A stretch of 64,000 nucleotides of DNA. It comes from Winogradskya humida (lineage in GTDB: Bacteria > Actinomycetota > Actinomycetes > Mycobacteriales > Micromonosporaceae). Below are positions 1 through 8,743 of this stretch, one piece after another. The stretch lies in contig NZ_BOMN01000037.1 in the NCBI RefSeq assembly GCF_016862215.1, positions 38,361 through 102,360 of the forward strand, written 5' to 3'. The notes under the pieces are model-generated. The model searched no databases and had not been told where the DNA came from. It saw nothing but the letters and a program-made list of their open reading frames with translations. Made by a program: the position numbers and the translations under genes. Numbering within the stretch: the first letter of the stretch is position 1; each line of letters starts with the position of its first letter.

Positions 1-94
1 CGTCGGTGCCGCGCCAGACATCGCCCATGCCGCCACCGGCGATCCGCTCGTCCAGACGGTAGCGGCCACCGAGGGTCACCCCAGGGCTGATCAC
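1..94 (-). CDS. pknA: Ser/Thr protein kinase, N-terminal fragment (PknA-like), runs off the left edge
   Basis: Only the first 31 codons are present, read leftward from a GTG at 94. The visible peptide starts VISPGVTLGGRYRLDERIAG and continues into GGGMGDVWRG, which is the glycine-rich nucleotide-binding loop of Hanks-type kinases. The start lies one base after the pbpA stop codon, so the two are translationally coupled in one operon. The order fhaA-fhaB-pstP-rodA-pbpA-pknA is conserved in actinobacteria, where PknA phosphorylates cell-division and wall proteins; the assignment to PknA rather than another kinase rests on this position. The catalytic loop lies outside the window. Confidence 0.85.
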   Translation of the reverse strand, partial: MISPGVTLGGRYRLDERIAGGGMGDVWRGTD

Positions 95-95
95 G

Positions 96-1589
96 TCAGT
101 CCCCTCCCCCACCGGCCGCGGCCTTCATGATGAGCCCGGCGATCCGGGCAGCCTCGGCGCTCGCATGACCGCCGCTCACGTTCTCAAGCATGACGCATAC
201 CGCGGAAACCGCTTCGCCCTTGTCGTTGAAGGCGAATCCGATGAACCAGCCGTGCGGGTCGGCACCCTCGGCGTTCTGCGCCGTGCCGGTCTTGCCGCCG
301 ACGTCATAACCGCTGATCTTGGCCTGTTTACCGGTGCCGTTCTCGACGACACTGATCATCATGTCCTTGAGGTCGCCGGCGATCGATCCGCTCACCGGCG
401 TACGCAGTGTCTCCGGGCTGGCGGTGTAGATCGGCCGCCGGTCCGCGGTGAGCAGCTGCTGCACCAGGTAGGGGCGCTTCTGCACGCCACCGTTGGCCAC
501 CGTCGCCGCCATCAGCGCGCCCTCGACCGTGGTCATCCGGACGTCCTTCTGACCGATCGACGACTGGGCCAGGCCACCCTGGTCGTTGGCCACCGTCAGG
601 TCACCGGTGTGGCTCGCCGCGACGGGCAGGCCGCCGTCCTTCAGGTCGCCGACCGTGAGGTCCTCCTGCTCGAAGCCCCACGCCTTGGCCTCGTCCTGGA
701 CCTTCTGACCACCGAGGTCCACGCCGAGGCGGGCATAGCCGGTGTTGCAGCTCTCGGTCAGGGCTTCCTTCAGGCTGATCTTCGAGCCGGGGCAGGTCTC
801 CGCCTCGGCGTTGTGGATCGGCGCGCCTGAGCCGGGGGCGATGTACTCGTCGCCCGCCTGGATCTCGGTGTCCTGCTTGTAGCCGGCCCGCAACGCCGCC
901 GCCGAGACGATGACCTTGAAGGTCGAACCCGGCGGGTACGTCTCGGACGTGGCCCGGTTGAGCAGCGGCTTGTCCTTGTCGGCGTTGAGCTTGTTGTACT
1001 CCGCCGCCGCATCCTCGGTGTCGTGGCTGGCCAGCGGGCTCGGGTCGTAGCTCGGCATGGAGACCATCGCCTGGATCGCACCCGTGCGCGGGTCGATCGC
1101 GACAGCGGAACCGAACTTGGCGCCGCGCTCGTTGTTCGTGAGCTGCTTCCAGGCGGTTTCCTGTGCCTTGGTCTTCAGCGACAGCACGACGTTGCCGCCG
1201 CGGGCCTCGTCACCGGTGAACATCGAGCTCACCCGGTCGGCGAAGAGCTTGTCACTGGTGCCGGAGAGGAACTCGTTCTCGCTGCGCTCGATGCCGGTGG
1301 CCGCGAGGTTGACGCCCTTGTAGCCGATGACCGGCGCGTACAGATCCCCTTCGGGGTATTCGCGCAGGTACTTGTACGTGTCGTCGGTGGCCTTGTTCTC
1401 GGCCAGCGCCTTGCCGTCCGCCTCGATGACACCGCGCGGCGTGTTGTATTCCGCCACGCGGACGCGAGCGTTGTGATCGTCGGTGCGGTATTTGTCAGCT
1501 TTGTAGGCCTGAACCCAGTTCAGGTTCGCAAAGATCAGTCCGAACAGGACGAAAACGACCACGCCGGCCTTGCGCAGGGGTGCGTTCAC
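96..1589 (-). CDS. pbpA: Penicillin-binding protein A, D,D-transpeptidase
   Basis: A 497-residue class B penicillin-binding protein that cross-links peptidoglycan outside the membrane. An N-terminal membrane anchor (about residues 8-27) is followed by a dimerisation region and a transpeptidase domain with all three active-site motifs: STFK with Ser222, SCN with Ser280, and KTGT with Lys433. Length is normal for actinobacterial PbpA. The ATG start overlaps the end of rodA by four bases, which indicates coupled translation with its SEDS partner. The downstream kinase gene begins one base after the stop. Together with RodA it should form a glycosyltransferase-transpeptidase pair controlled by the PknA/PstP system encoded beside it. 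Confidence 0.95.
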   Translation of the reverse strand: MNAPLRKAGVVVFVLFGLIFANLNWVQAYKADKYRTDDHNARVRVAEYNTPRGVIEADGKALAENKATDDTYKYLREYPEGDLYAPVIGYKGVNLAATGIERSENEFLSGTSDKLFADRVSSMFTGDEARGGNVVLSLKTKAQETAWKQLTNNERGAKFGSAVAIDPRTGAIQAMVSMPSYDPSPLASHDTEDAAAEYNKLNADKDKPLLNRATSETYPPGSTFKVIVSAAALRAGYKQDTEIQAGDEYIAPGSGAPIHNAEAETCPGSKISLKEALTESCNTGYARLGVDLGGQKVQDEAKAWGFEQEDLTVGDLKDGGLPVAASHTGDLTVANDQGGLAQSSIGQKDVRMTTVEGALMAATVANGGVQKRPYLVQQLLTADRRPIYTASPETLRTPVSGSIAGDLKDMMISVVENGTGKQAKISGYDVGGKTGTAQNAEGADPHGWFIGFAFNDKGEAVSAVCVMLENVSGGHASAEAARIAGLIMKAAAGGGGD

Positions 1590-3082
1590 GGCTTGATCAC
1601 CTCCGTCATGGCGCCGTGCAGCTGTGCGGGCGGTTGCTTGGGGCCACCGGCCTGGGCCGCCGGGCCGCCGGTCGCGGGCTTGCGAGCGGCATCCGAGATC
1701 CGCAGCAGCATCGCGATCAGCAACCAGTTGGCCATCAGTGACGAACCGCCCGCCGACAGGAACGGTGTCGTCTGACCGGTCAGCGGAATCAGCCCGGTGA
1801 TGCCACCAAGGATGACGAAGACCTGCAAACCCAGGGTGAACGCCATGCCACCGGCGACCAGCTTGCCGAACGAGTCGCGCACCAGGATGGCCGCGCGCAG
1901 GCCCCGCTCGACGATCAGCAGGTAAACCACCAGCAGGGCGGAGAGGCCGAAGAGGCCGATCTCCTCGCCCATGCCGGCGAAGATGAAGTCGGTCTGCACC
2001 TCGGGCACGAAGCCCGGCGAACCCGCACCCGGACCGGTGCCGAACAACCCGCCGGTGCCGAGCCCCAGCAGGCTCTGGACCAGCTGATAGCCCTCGTTCG
2101 ACACATACTGCGGCGCGAACGGGTCGAGCCAGATCGAGGCACGGTCGTAGAAGTTGGCGAACGGCCCGCCGACGGACGCGCCCAGCAGGTAAGCCACGTA
2201 GACGCCGCCGAAGAACATGACCAGGCCGATGATCAGCCAGCTCGCCCGCTCGGTGGCCACATAGAGCGTGACCACGAAGAGACCGAAGTAGAGCAGCGCC
2301 GTGCCGAGGTCCTTCTCGAAGACCAGGACCAGCAGCGACAGCAGCCAGACCGTGATGACCGGGCCCAGGTCGCGGCCTCGGGGGAAGTCGATGCCGAGGA
2401 CCCGGCGGCTGGCCAGCGACAGCACCTCGCGCTTGCGAACCAGGTAGAACGCGAAGAACGAGACCAGCGCCAGCTTCGCGAACTCACCCGGCTGGAGCGA
2501 GAACCCGCCGATCTTGATCCAGAGCTTCGCGCCGTTGATCTCGGACATCGACGCCGGCAGGACCGCCGGGATCATCACCAGGACGATACCGACCAGGCCC
2601 AGCGTGTACGCATACCGCGAAACCGCCTTGTGATCGCGAACGATCAGCAGCAGCACCGCGGCCAGGATCAACGCGACCAGCGTCCACGCGAGCTGGCGGC
2701 CGCCGATGCCGGAGAAGACACCCGGCTCGGGCAGCTTCTTCGAGATCGTCCGCGCGATGTCCAGCCGGCGCAGGAACCCCACGCCGAGCCCGTTGATCAG
2801 CGCCACCGCGGGAATGAGCACGGGGTCGGCCCACGCCGCGGTGAACCGGACCACCAGGTGCAGGCCCAGGAACAGGATGCTCAGCAACGCGGCCGGCACC
2901 CAGAACGTGGTGGTGATCTTGCCGAGCTGGTTCGCCTCCACAATGGCGCCGTAGAGCGCCACGATGATCATTGCGAAGGCGAGCAGCCCGAGCTCCGCGT
3001 TGCGTCCCGTCCTCGTGCCCGGGACGCGCGGCATCTCACCCGTGGACGCGGGTGTGGGAGCCGGTATGGCGGGCGCGGTCAA
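1586..3082 (-). CDS. rodA: RodA/FtsW/SpoVE family SEDS peptidoglycan polymerase
   Basis: A polytopic membrane protein with about ten to twelve hydrophobic segments and typical SEDS motifs, including EFAKLALV in the middle, EKDLGTALL, and the C-terminal GLIPLTGQTTPFLSAGGSS signature. The family polymerises lipid II into glycan strands. The frame stays open upstream into pstP, but the first 75 or so residues of that longest frame are low-complexity arginine/proline and overlap pstP, so they are rejected. A TTG at 3082 is preceded by GGGGA at good spacing and lies 34 bases after the pstP stop. An ATG at 3034 is the main alternative. The 3' end overlaps pbpA by four bases. Confidence 0.9.
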   Translation of the reverse strand: MTAPAIPAPTPASTGEMPRVPGTRTGRNAELGLLAFAMIIVALYGAIVEANQLGKITTTFWVPAALLSILFLGLHLVVRFTAAWADPVLIPAVALINGLGVGFLRRLDIARTISKKLPEPGVFSGIGGRQLAWTLVALILAAVLLLIVRDHKAVSRYAYTLGLVGIVLVMIPAVLPASMSEINGAKLWIKIGGFSLQPGEFAKLALVSFFAFYLVRKREVLSLASRRVLGIDFPRGRDLGPVITVWLLSLLVLVFEKDLGTALLYFGLFVVTLYVATERASWLIIGLVMFFGGVYVAYLLGASVGGPFANFYDRASIWLDPFAPQYVSNEGYQLVQSLLGLGTGGLFGTGPGAGSPGFVPEVQTDFIFAGMGEEIGLFGLSALLVVYLLIVERGLRAAILVRDSFGKLVAGGMAFTLGLQVFVILGGITGLIPLTGQTTPFLSAGGSSLMANWLLIAMLLRISDAARKPATGGPAAQAGGPKQPPAQLHGAMTEVIKP

Positions 3083-3116
3083 GAAAGAGTCCCCAGACGT
3101 CGGTCGGGCACGGCAC

Positions 3117-4541
3117 TCAGTCGACGGGCCGGCACCCGACCGGGTCGCTGGTGACCGGCGGGGTCGAGTCCGAAGGCTGTGCGTCCGGCGTGGTGGTGGG
3201 TTCGGTCGGCGCCGAGGAGTTCGTGTTCTTGGTGGGCCCCGAGCTCTTCCCCGCGGAAGCGGAGACCGAGGGGTTCGCCGACGGTGTGATCGAGGCAGCG
3301 GCGCTGCTCGGTGCACATACCGGCTTGAGATTCGGGTTGGACGGGTCCTCGCTGGTCAGCTCGCGCACCTTGGCCTGGGCATCGGCCTTGCTTTCGGCGT
3401 GGATGCCCTGCTTCACCCGGTCCTGTGCGACCGTCGTGAGGTCCTCGAGGCGACCCGTCGTGGTCTCGTTGACGCTGGAGAGATCAAGACCGGCGATCTG
3501 CCCGGGCACACCCTGGAAGATCGCGAGCTCGCCCGTCTCGGTCGCGCCCACGTAGAACTGGTCCTGGGTGTAACGCCAGCCCGTCCACAACCCGCCACCG
3601 AGCACGGCGAGCAGCAACAGGACAAGCAGACCGGTCCGCACGGGGTGCCGCTTGGGCTGCTCCTGCTCGTCCCGCTCGTAGGCCGGCCCCTCGGGCTGAG
3701 CCGGACGGGGCGGGGACTGCAGGGCGGCCGCACGGGCGGCGGCGCTGGAGCTGTCGGCCACGGTCGAGTTGCCCCGGTCAAGGGCGGCAGCGCCACCCAC
3801 GATCGGCGCCTGCTCGACGATGTCGGCGTCCGTCGCGTCGGCCACCACCACGGTGATGTTGTCGGGGCCGCCGCCGCGGAGCGCGAGCTGCACGAGCCGC
3901 TCGCAACACATCTGCGGATCGGGGATGTCCCGCATGCTCTCGCCGATTGTCTCGGCACTGACCACACCGGAAAGCCCGTCGCTGCAGATGAGATAGCGGT
4001 CGCCCTTGAGCACCTGACGAACCGAATACTCGGGGTCGATGTCCCGCCCGTCGAGCGCCCGGGTGAGCAGCGAGCGCTGCGGGTGGCTGCTCGCCTCCTC
4101 CGGACTGATCCGGCCCTCGTCCACCAGCATCTGGACGTACGTGTCGTCCTTGGTGATCTGGGCGAACTCGCCCGCGCGAATCATGTAGGCGCGCGAGTCG
4201 CCGATGTGCACCATCCCGATCTTGCTGCCCGAGAAGAGCACAGCGGTCAGCGTCGTGCCCATCCCTTCGAGCGCGGGGTTGGCATCGACGGTGTCGCGCA
4301 GCGTCTGATTGGCCGTGCCGACCGCATGCCGAAGAGCGTCCACCAGCGCATCGCCGGGAACGTCCTCGTCAAGCGGAGCCATGGCCGCGATGACGATGTT
4401 GCTGGCGACGTCACCGGCGGCCATGCCGCCCATGCCGTCGGCGACGGCAAGGAGCCGCGGGCCGGCGTAGACGGAGTCTTGGTTTCCGTCTCGGATCAGA
4501 CCGCGGTCACTCTGGGCGGCGTAGCGCAAAGTCAGGGTCAT
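3117..4541 (-). CDS. pstP: PP2C-family Ser/Thr phosphatase PstP
   Basis: A 474-residue membrane-anchored phosphatase that reverses Hanks-kinase phosphorylation. The N-terminal 240 residues carry the PP2C metal-binding motifs: RDGNQDS, ADGMGGMAAGD, GDSRAY, SDGLSG and DNITVVV. A proline- and charge-rich linker leads to one transmembrane segment (about residues 312-332) and an extracytoplasmic tail with a Ser/Thr/Pro-rich end. This layout matches mycobacterial PstP. The start overlaps the fhaB stop by four bases, so it is in the same operon. Its likely substrates are the adjacent kinase, FHA proteins and penicillin-binding protein, as known for the family. Confidence 0.95.
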   Translation of the reverse strand: MTLTLRYAAQSDRGLIRDGNQDSVYAGPRLLAVADGMGGMAAGDVASNIVIAAMAPLDEDVPGDALVDALRHAVGTANQTLRDTVDANPALEGMGTTLTAVLFSGSKIGMVHIGDSRAYMIRAGEFAQITKDDTYVQMLVDEGRISPEEASSHPQRSLLTRALDGRDIDPEYSVRQVLKGDRYLICSDGLSGVVSAETIGESMRDIPDPQMCCERLVQLALRGGGPDNITVVVADATDADIVEQAPIVGGAAALDRGNSTVADSSSAAARAAALQSPPRPAQPEGPAYERDEQEQPKRHPVRTGLLVLLLLAVLGGGLWTGWRYTQDQFYVGATETGELAIFQGVPGQIAGLDLSSVNETTTGRLEDLTTVAQDRVKQGIHAESKADAQAKVRELTSEDPSNPNLKPVCAPSSAAASITPSANPSVSASAGKSSGPTKNTNSSAPTEPTTTPDAQPSDSTPPVTSDPVGCRPVD

Positions 4542-5023
4542 GGCCGTAACTCAAGGGAAGTGCGGCCGATCCGGATCGGCACGCCAAGGGGGACGGGAGT
4601 AGGTCCGGAGACCTTACCGCGATCTAGATAAGTTCCGTTCGTCGAGCCGAGATCCTCGACGAACCACTGGCCGTCCCGCGGAACGAGCCGGGCATGCCGG
4701 GCCGACGCGAAGTCGTCCGTGATGACGAGGGTCGAATCCTCGGCACGCCCTATCGTGATGTGAGCCTCACCCAGAGTGATCCTGGTGCCGGCAAGCTGAC
4801 CCGCGGTCACGACCAGTTGCCGGGCCGCCTTGCCGCGTTTCGCCTTCGCCGGCCGGCCCTGAGGCACCACGCCGCCGCCCACCCCCCGGGGCGTAGCCAC
4901 GATGCTCTTGGACCGGACACCGGCGAAGAGATCCTTACGGATCACCCCGACCACCGTGAACACGAAGATCCACAGCAGGATGAGGAAGCCGAAACGAGCG
5001 ACGGTGAGGACGAATTCAGGCAA
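4538..5023 (-). CDS. fhaB: FHA-domain protein FhaB (FipA-like)
   Basis: A 161-residue protein with a single N-terminal transmembrane segment (about residues 6-26) and a C-terminal forkhead-associated domain. The FHA phosphothreonine-binding residues are visible as IGRAEDS, SARH and DLGSTNGTYL. Size and order match mycobacterial FhaB/FipA, which binds phosphorylated division proteins. It starts five bases after the fhaA stop and overlaps pstP by four bases, so it is co-transcribed with both. It is inferred to dock phosphorylated partners of the divisome or elongasome at the membrane. Confidence 0.93.
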   Translation of the reverse strand: MPEFVLTVARFGFLILLWIFVFTVVGVIRKDLFAGVRSKSIVATPRGVGGGVVPQGRPAKAKRGKAARQLVVTAGQLAGTRITLGEAHITIGRAEDSTLVITDDFASARHARLVPRDGQWFVEDLGSTNGTYLDRGKVSGPTPVPLGVPIRIGRTSLELRP

Positions 5024-5028
5024 GGTGC

Positions 5029-5784
5029 CTAGCCGTCCACTCGGAACGTCAACGTCGTCGTCCCCAGCTGGATCATGTCGCCCGGGTTGAGGGCCACCGC
5101 CGACACCCGCTGGCCGTTGACCATGGTGCCGTTGGTCGAACCCAGATCCGTCAACACGACCTGACTGCCGTCGTAGTCCAGCCGCGCGTGGCGGCGGGAG
5201 ATGCCGACATCGGGCAGACGCAGGTTGGCCTGGTCGCCGCGGCCGATCACCGTCGACCCCATCTGCAGGGGATAGGTACGCCCGTCGCCGGAGACAAGGC
5301 CGACACTGCGACCGTTGTGCCCCTGCTGCTGGTAACCACCCTGCTGCTGGTCATAAGGCGAATACGCGGGCTGTGAGTCATAGGCGGGCTGCTGCACCGG
5401 AGCGACCTCGCCGCCGGTGTACACCTCCGCCGTGACCCGGAACATCCCCGTGTCCAGCCCATCGCCCCGCTCGATCTCGACGATCACGTCCCCGTAGACC
5501 GTCCAGGCCTGCTCGCCGATGAACTCCGCCTGCGACTGGGCCAGTTCCTGGGCCAGCGCGGCGGCATACGGCGCCAGCCTGCTGTGGTCATAGGGGGACA
5601 GATCGATGACGTAGCGGTTCGGCACGAGAGTCCGGCCACCGGCGAGAATAGCCTTGTGGGCTTCGGCCTCCCGCTGCATGGCATTCAGAATCTCCACCGG
5701 GTGCACGACACCCTTGAACACCTTGGCGAAGGCCCCCTCGACAAGGCCTTCCAATCGCTTCTCAAAGCGCTGCAGCACGCTCAC
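5029..5784 (-). CDS. fhaA: FHA-domain protein FhaA with N-terminal DUF3662 domain
   Basis: A two-domain signalling protein. The N-terminal region (VLQRFEKRLEG to about residue 115) is the DUF3662/FhaA N domain. A Gln/Tyr-rich linker follows, then a C-terminal FHA domain with IGRGDQ, SRRHARL and TDLGSTNGT. In mycobacteria FhaA binds the phosphorylated pseudokinase domain of MviN and limits peptidoglycan synthesis. The frame is open 18 codons further upstream to 5838, but a GTG at 5784 sits just behind a strong GAGGAGGAG ribosome-binding site and gives the usual VSVLQRFE start, so it is preferred. It is the first gene of the fhaA-to-pknA operon; the promoter should lie in 5785-5900. Confidence 0.93.
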   Translation of the reverse strand: MSVLQRFEKRLEGLVEGAFAKVFKGVVHPVEILNAMQREAEAHKAILAGGRTLVPNRYVIDLSPYDHSRLAPYAAALAQELAQSQAEFIGEQAWTVYGDVIVEIERGDGLDTGMFRVTAEVYTGGEVAPVQQPAYDSQPAYSPYDQQQGGYQQQGHNGRSVGLVSGDGRTYPLQMGSTVIGRGDQANLRLPDVGISRRHARLDYDGSQVVLTDLGSTNGTMVNGQRVSAVALNPGDMIQLGTTTLTFRVDG

Positions 5785-5979
5785 CGGCTCCTCCTCGGGT
5801 TCCGAGGACATGATGGTATCCGGCCGCCGCTTGCGCATCTCTGCGACGAGCGACCGGTCGCTCCTGACCCTCGTATAACGCCCCCCGACGCCGTGCTAGT
5901 CTTCCTGGCGTCGCGGGGAAACACCTGCTCGCGATGTAACGAGGGACAGCGTAGTCTGTTCCGGCTAACTGAATGCCAC

Positions 5980-6062
5980 GGGGATGTGGCGGAATGGCAG
6001 ACGCGCACGGTTCAGGTCCGTGTGTCCGAAAGGACGTGGGGGTTCAACTCCCCCCATCCCCA
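5980..6062 (+). tRNA. tRNA-Leu (anticodon CAG)
   Basis: The acceptor stem GGGGATG (5980-5986) pairs with CATCCCC (6055-6061), followed by discriminator A. The anticodon arm is CACGG-TTCAGGT-CCGTG, giving anticodon CAG. A variable arm (GTGTCCGAAAGGACGT region) makes this a class II tRNA, as expected for leucine, and the T arm GGGGGTTCAACTCCCCC is intact. CCA is not encoded. Confidence 0.97.
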
Positions 6063-6486
6063 CGAGTGACCAGGGGCTCCATGCTCGCCGAAAGCGCGAG
6101 CCGGGGGCCCCTCGTCATATCTGCTCCGGGGGCCGAGCCCCCGGAAGCCCCGCGGTGCGGTGGTCCCGGTGACCCCCTGCGGTGGTCGCGCCCGCGCGGT
6201 CGTTGAACCTCGAAGTGCTCGCGGGCGTCGCTGAGTCTCGATCAAAATCCTTGTTGGCGGGGGCCGAATGCGTCACATCCTTTGGCCGCGGGGTCCCTTT
6301 TGCCGGTTTTCGAGCGGGATCAAGTTGTTACCGAGTTGGGGGCGGCCGGGCGCGGCGTCGGTGCCGGGGGGTCGTTTGGGTGAAGTTGGGCGGCGGGGGC
6401 GCTGTGGGTTGTGGAAGAGCGGGTGGGCCGGGGGGCGTTATGCTCTCGACTGATTTCTTGGTGTCGAGGGCTTTGGAGAGTTGCTC
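6063..6486. other. Intergenic region between tRNA-Leu and the epimerase-like gene
   Basis: No gene is supported. The first 90 bases hold the presumed tRNA terminator region, including a perfect 9-bp stem around CCGGGGGC-CGA-GCCCCCGG (6125-6145). The rest is G-rich and lacks a coding signature. The promoter of the 6487 gene should lie in the last 150 bases; no clear -35/-10 pair was identified. Confidence 0.5.
6125..6145. repeat. CCGGGGGC hairpin downstream of tRNA-Leu
   Basis: TCCGGGGGC and GCCCCCGGA form a perfect 9-bp stem with a CGA loop. There is no T tract. A near-identical element (CCGGGGGC-TCG-GCCCCCGG) lies downstream of tRNA-Ala at 38026-38044. It may be a terminator-like or dispersed extragenic repeat. 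Confidence 0.6.
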
Positions 6487-7560
6487 GTGGGCGTTGCTCT
6501 GGTGACTGGATCAGGTGGGCTCATCGGGTCCGAGGCTGTTCGGCATTTTGCTGGGCTTGGGCTGGATGTCGTGGGGATCGACAACGACATGCGGCAGGAG
6601 TTTTTTGGGGCTGAGGCGTCTACTGCATGGAACGTGCAGCGGTTGACTGCTGACCTCGGGTCGCAGTACTCGCACCACGGGGTCGACATCCGGGACCGGG
6701 ATGCCGTGGCCAGGATCTTCGAGAAGTACGGCAAGGACATCGCCGTTGTCATCCATGCGGCGGCGCAGCCTTCGCATGACTGGGCCGTGCGGGACCCGTT
6801 CACTGATTTTGATGTGAACGCGGGGGGCACGCTCACGATGCTGCAGAACACGCGCGAGCACTGCATCGAGGCGCCGTTCATCCACTGCTCCACCAACAAG
6901 GTGTACGGCGACACGCCGAACCGGCTTCCGCTGGTCGAGCAGGAGACGCGCTGGGAGCTCGACTCGGCGCACCCTTACTACGAGGGCATCACCGAGGACA
7001 TGTCGATCGACCAGACACTGCACTCGGTGTTCGGCGCGTCCAAGGTCGCCGCCGACGTGATGGCCCAGGAGTACGGCCGCTACTTCGGGATGAAGACCGC
7101 GATCTTCCGGGGCGGCACGCTGACCGGGCCGGCGCACTCGGCCACCGAGCTGCACGGCTTCCTCGGGTACGTCATGCGCGCGAACATGGAACGCCGGACG
7201 TACCGGATCTTCGGGTACAAGGGCAAGCAGGTACGCGACGCCATCCACAGCCACGACGTGCTCAGCGCGTTCGAGGCGTTCTTCCGCAACCCCGGCTCCG
7301 CCAAGGTCTACAACCTGGGTGGCGGGCGGCACTCGAACGTGTCGAACCTCGAGGCGTTCGCGATCGCCGGCCGGATCAGCGGCACCGAGATGATCACCGA
7401 GTACGTCGAGGACAACCGGATCGGCGACCACCAGTGGTGGATCGGCTCGATGGCGGCGTTCCAGGCCGACTACCCGCAGTGGAAGCAGGTCTACGACGTC
7501 CCGATGATCCTGCAGGAGATTCACGACGCGAACGTGGACAAGTGGGTGCCAGCGGCATGA
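6487..7560 (+). CDS. NAD-dependent epimerase/dehydratase (extended SDR, CDP-tyvelose 2-epimerase-like)
   Basis: A 357-residue extended short-chain dehydrogenase/reductase. The N terminus has the Rossmann motif TGSGGLIG, and STNKVYGD and RDAIHSHDV motifs match sugar-nucleotide epimerases related to CDP-paratose/tyvelose 2-epimerase. The position of the catalytic YxxxK reads FGASK (Phe182, Lys186), so the active-site tyrosine is replaced by phenylalanine. A GTG at 6487 follows GGAGAG at six bases and is preferred to the TTG at 6481. The glycosyltransferase gene starts 55 bases downstream, suggesting one transcription unit for a sugar-modified envelope polymer or lipid. The substrate cannot be assigned from sequence. 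Confidence 0.85.
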   Translation: MGVALVTGSGGLIGSEAVRHFAGLGLDVVGIDNDMRQEFFGAEASTAWNVQRLTADLGSQYSHHGVDIRDRDAVARIFEKYGKDIAVVIHAAAQPSHDWAVRDPFTDFDVNAGGTLTMLQNTREHCIEAPFIHCSTNKVYGDTPNRLPLVEQETRWELDSAHPYYEGITEDMSIDQTLHSVFGASKVAADVMAQEYGRYFGMKTAIFRGGTLTGPAHSATELHGFLGYVMRANMERRTYRIFGYKGKQVRDAIHSHDVLSAFEAFFRNPGSAKVYNLGGGRHSNVSNLEAFAIAGRISGTEMITEYVEDNRIGDHQWWIGSMAAFQADYPQWKQVYDVPMILQEIHDANVDKWVPAA

Positions 7561-7615
7561 CTGACTGCACCGGAGCGCAGCGGAGGGCCAAGAAGGCATG
7601 CCCAGGAGGCACAGC

Positions 7616-8422
7616 ATGATCGACCTGGGGAAGAAGAACGTCCTCGGCGTGCTCGTCGACGCGGTCGACTACGAGGCGGCCACCGCCAAGATCATCGAGG
7701 CGGCTCGCGAGCGGAAGCACTATGCGGTGACGGCCCTCGCCGTGCACGGCGTGATGACCGGCGTGCAGGACAAGGCCCACAATGCCCGGCTCAACTCGTT
7801 CGACCTGGTGACTCCGGACGGCCAGCCCGTGCGAGGAGCCATGAACCTGCTCGACCATGCAGGCCTCGCCGACCGGGTCTACGGACCCGAGCTGACCCTG
7901 CGGGTGCTGCGCGAGGCCGCGGCCGAGGGCCTGCCCGTCTACCTGTACGGGTCGACGCAGCCCACCCTCGACAAGCTGGTCCCGGCGCTGGAGCAGATGT
8001 TCCCGGCGCTGAAGCTCGCGGGCGTCGAGGCGTCCAAGTTCCGCGGCAACGAGCCCGGCGAAGACGTTGAGATCGCCGACCGGATCAAGGCCTCCGGTGC
8101 CCGGATCGTGCTGGTCGGCCTCGGCTGCCCCCGGCAGGAGATCTGGACGTACGCCATGCGCCCGCTGCTCGACATGCCGCTGCTCGCCGTCGGCGCGGCC
8201 TTCGACTACCACGCCGGTCTGCTGAAGAACCCGCCCGCGTGGATGCAGAAGTACGCCCTCGAGTGGCTGTGGCGCCTTGGTCTCGAGCCCAAGCGGCTGT
8301 GGAAGCGTTACATCCTGCTCAACCCCGCCTACGTGTCGCGGCTCGCGGCGCAGAAGGCCGGGCTGTGGAAGGCGACCCCGCCGGCGCCGACCACCGACAA
8401 GGTGCAGAAGTTCGCGGTCTGA
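7616..8422 (+). CDS. WecG/TagA/CpsF family glycosyltransferase
   Basis: A 268-residue protein of the WecG/TagA/CpsF (GT26) family, which transfers an N-acetylhexosaminuronate or N-acetylmannosamine unit to an undecaprenyl-linked acceptor at the inner membrane face. Family features include TPDGQPV, the RVYGPELTLRVL segment, LVGLGCPRQEIW and VGAAFDYHAG near the C-terminal half, followed by WRLGLEPKRLWKRY. The ATG at 7616 follows AGGAGG at seven bases, which fixes the start. It lies downstream of the epimerase-like gene in the same orientation. The end of the gene runs into a 9-bp tandem repeat that contains the stop codon. Confidence 0.92.
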   Translation: MIDLGKKNVLGVLVDAVDYEAATAKIIEAARERKHYAVTALAVHGVMTGVQDKAHNARLNSFDLVTPDGQPVRGAMNLLDHAGLADRVYGPELTLRVLREAAAEGLPVYLYGSTQPTLDKLVPALEQMFPALKLAGVEASKFRGNEPGEDVEIADRIKASGARIVLVGLGCPRQEIWTYAMRPLLDMPLLAVGAAFDYHAGLLKNPPAWMQKYALEWLWRLGLEPKRLWKRYILLNPAYVSRLAAQKAGLWKATPPAPTTDKVQKFAV

Positions 8423-8458
8423 GCGGTCTGAGCGGTCTGAGCGGCCTGAGCGTCTGAG
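8414..8458. repeat. 9-bp tandem repeat at the end of the glycosyltransferase gene
   Basis: The unit GAGCGGTCT occurs about four to five times (last copies degenerate). The first copy includes the stop codon of the preceding gene, and each further copy carries another in-phase TGA. Confidence 0.8.
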
Positions 8459-8743
8459 GGAGTGCCGGGACCCCATCGCGTTTGCGGAGTTGAGGGGATC
8501 CCGGCCGACCTCCCCAGGTCGAGCACGCAACGACCGGTGAACGTTCTGCGAGCACCCGTGCCGGTCGTCTGACACCCGACACTAGGACACGCGTCACGGT
8601 CGCAACAGGGGGCATTGTCCACTTCGCCCATTGGGCTGAGGGCGTACCGTGATCATCTGGCGACGCAGAGTCAGAGCGTGACCCCTACGGGTTTCCGGTC
8701 CGGTGATTTCCCGGTTTTGCGAGTTGCGCGACAGGTGAAGTCT
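8423..8743. other. Intergenic region
   Basis: Apart from the 9-bp repeat at its left end, no gene or clear regulatory element is seen. It should hold the promoter of the membrane-protein gene. Confidence 0.4.

Noticed and set aside
165..830. Plus-strand open frame of 221 codons opposite pbpA
   Set aside because: It is the antisense of a clear penicillin-binding protein with intact active-site motifs; no domain is recognised in it.
2964..4631. Plus-strand open frame of 555 codons opposite pstP and rodA
   Set aside because: Shadow of the PP2C gene, which has all metal-binding motifs on the other strand.
5984..6245. Short open frames across and next to tRNA-Leu
   Set aside because: They overlap a structurally complete tRNA and have no recognisable protein.
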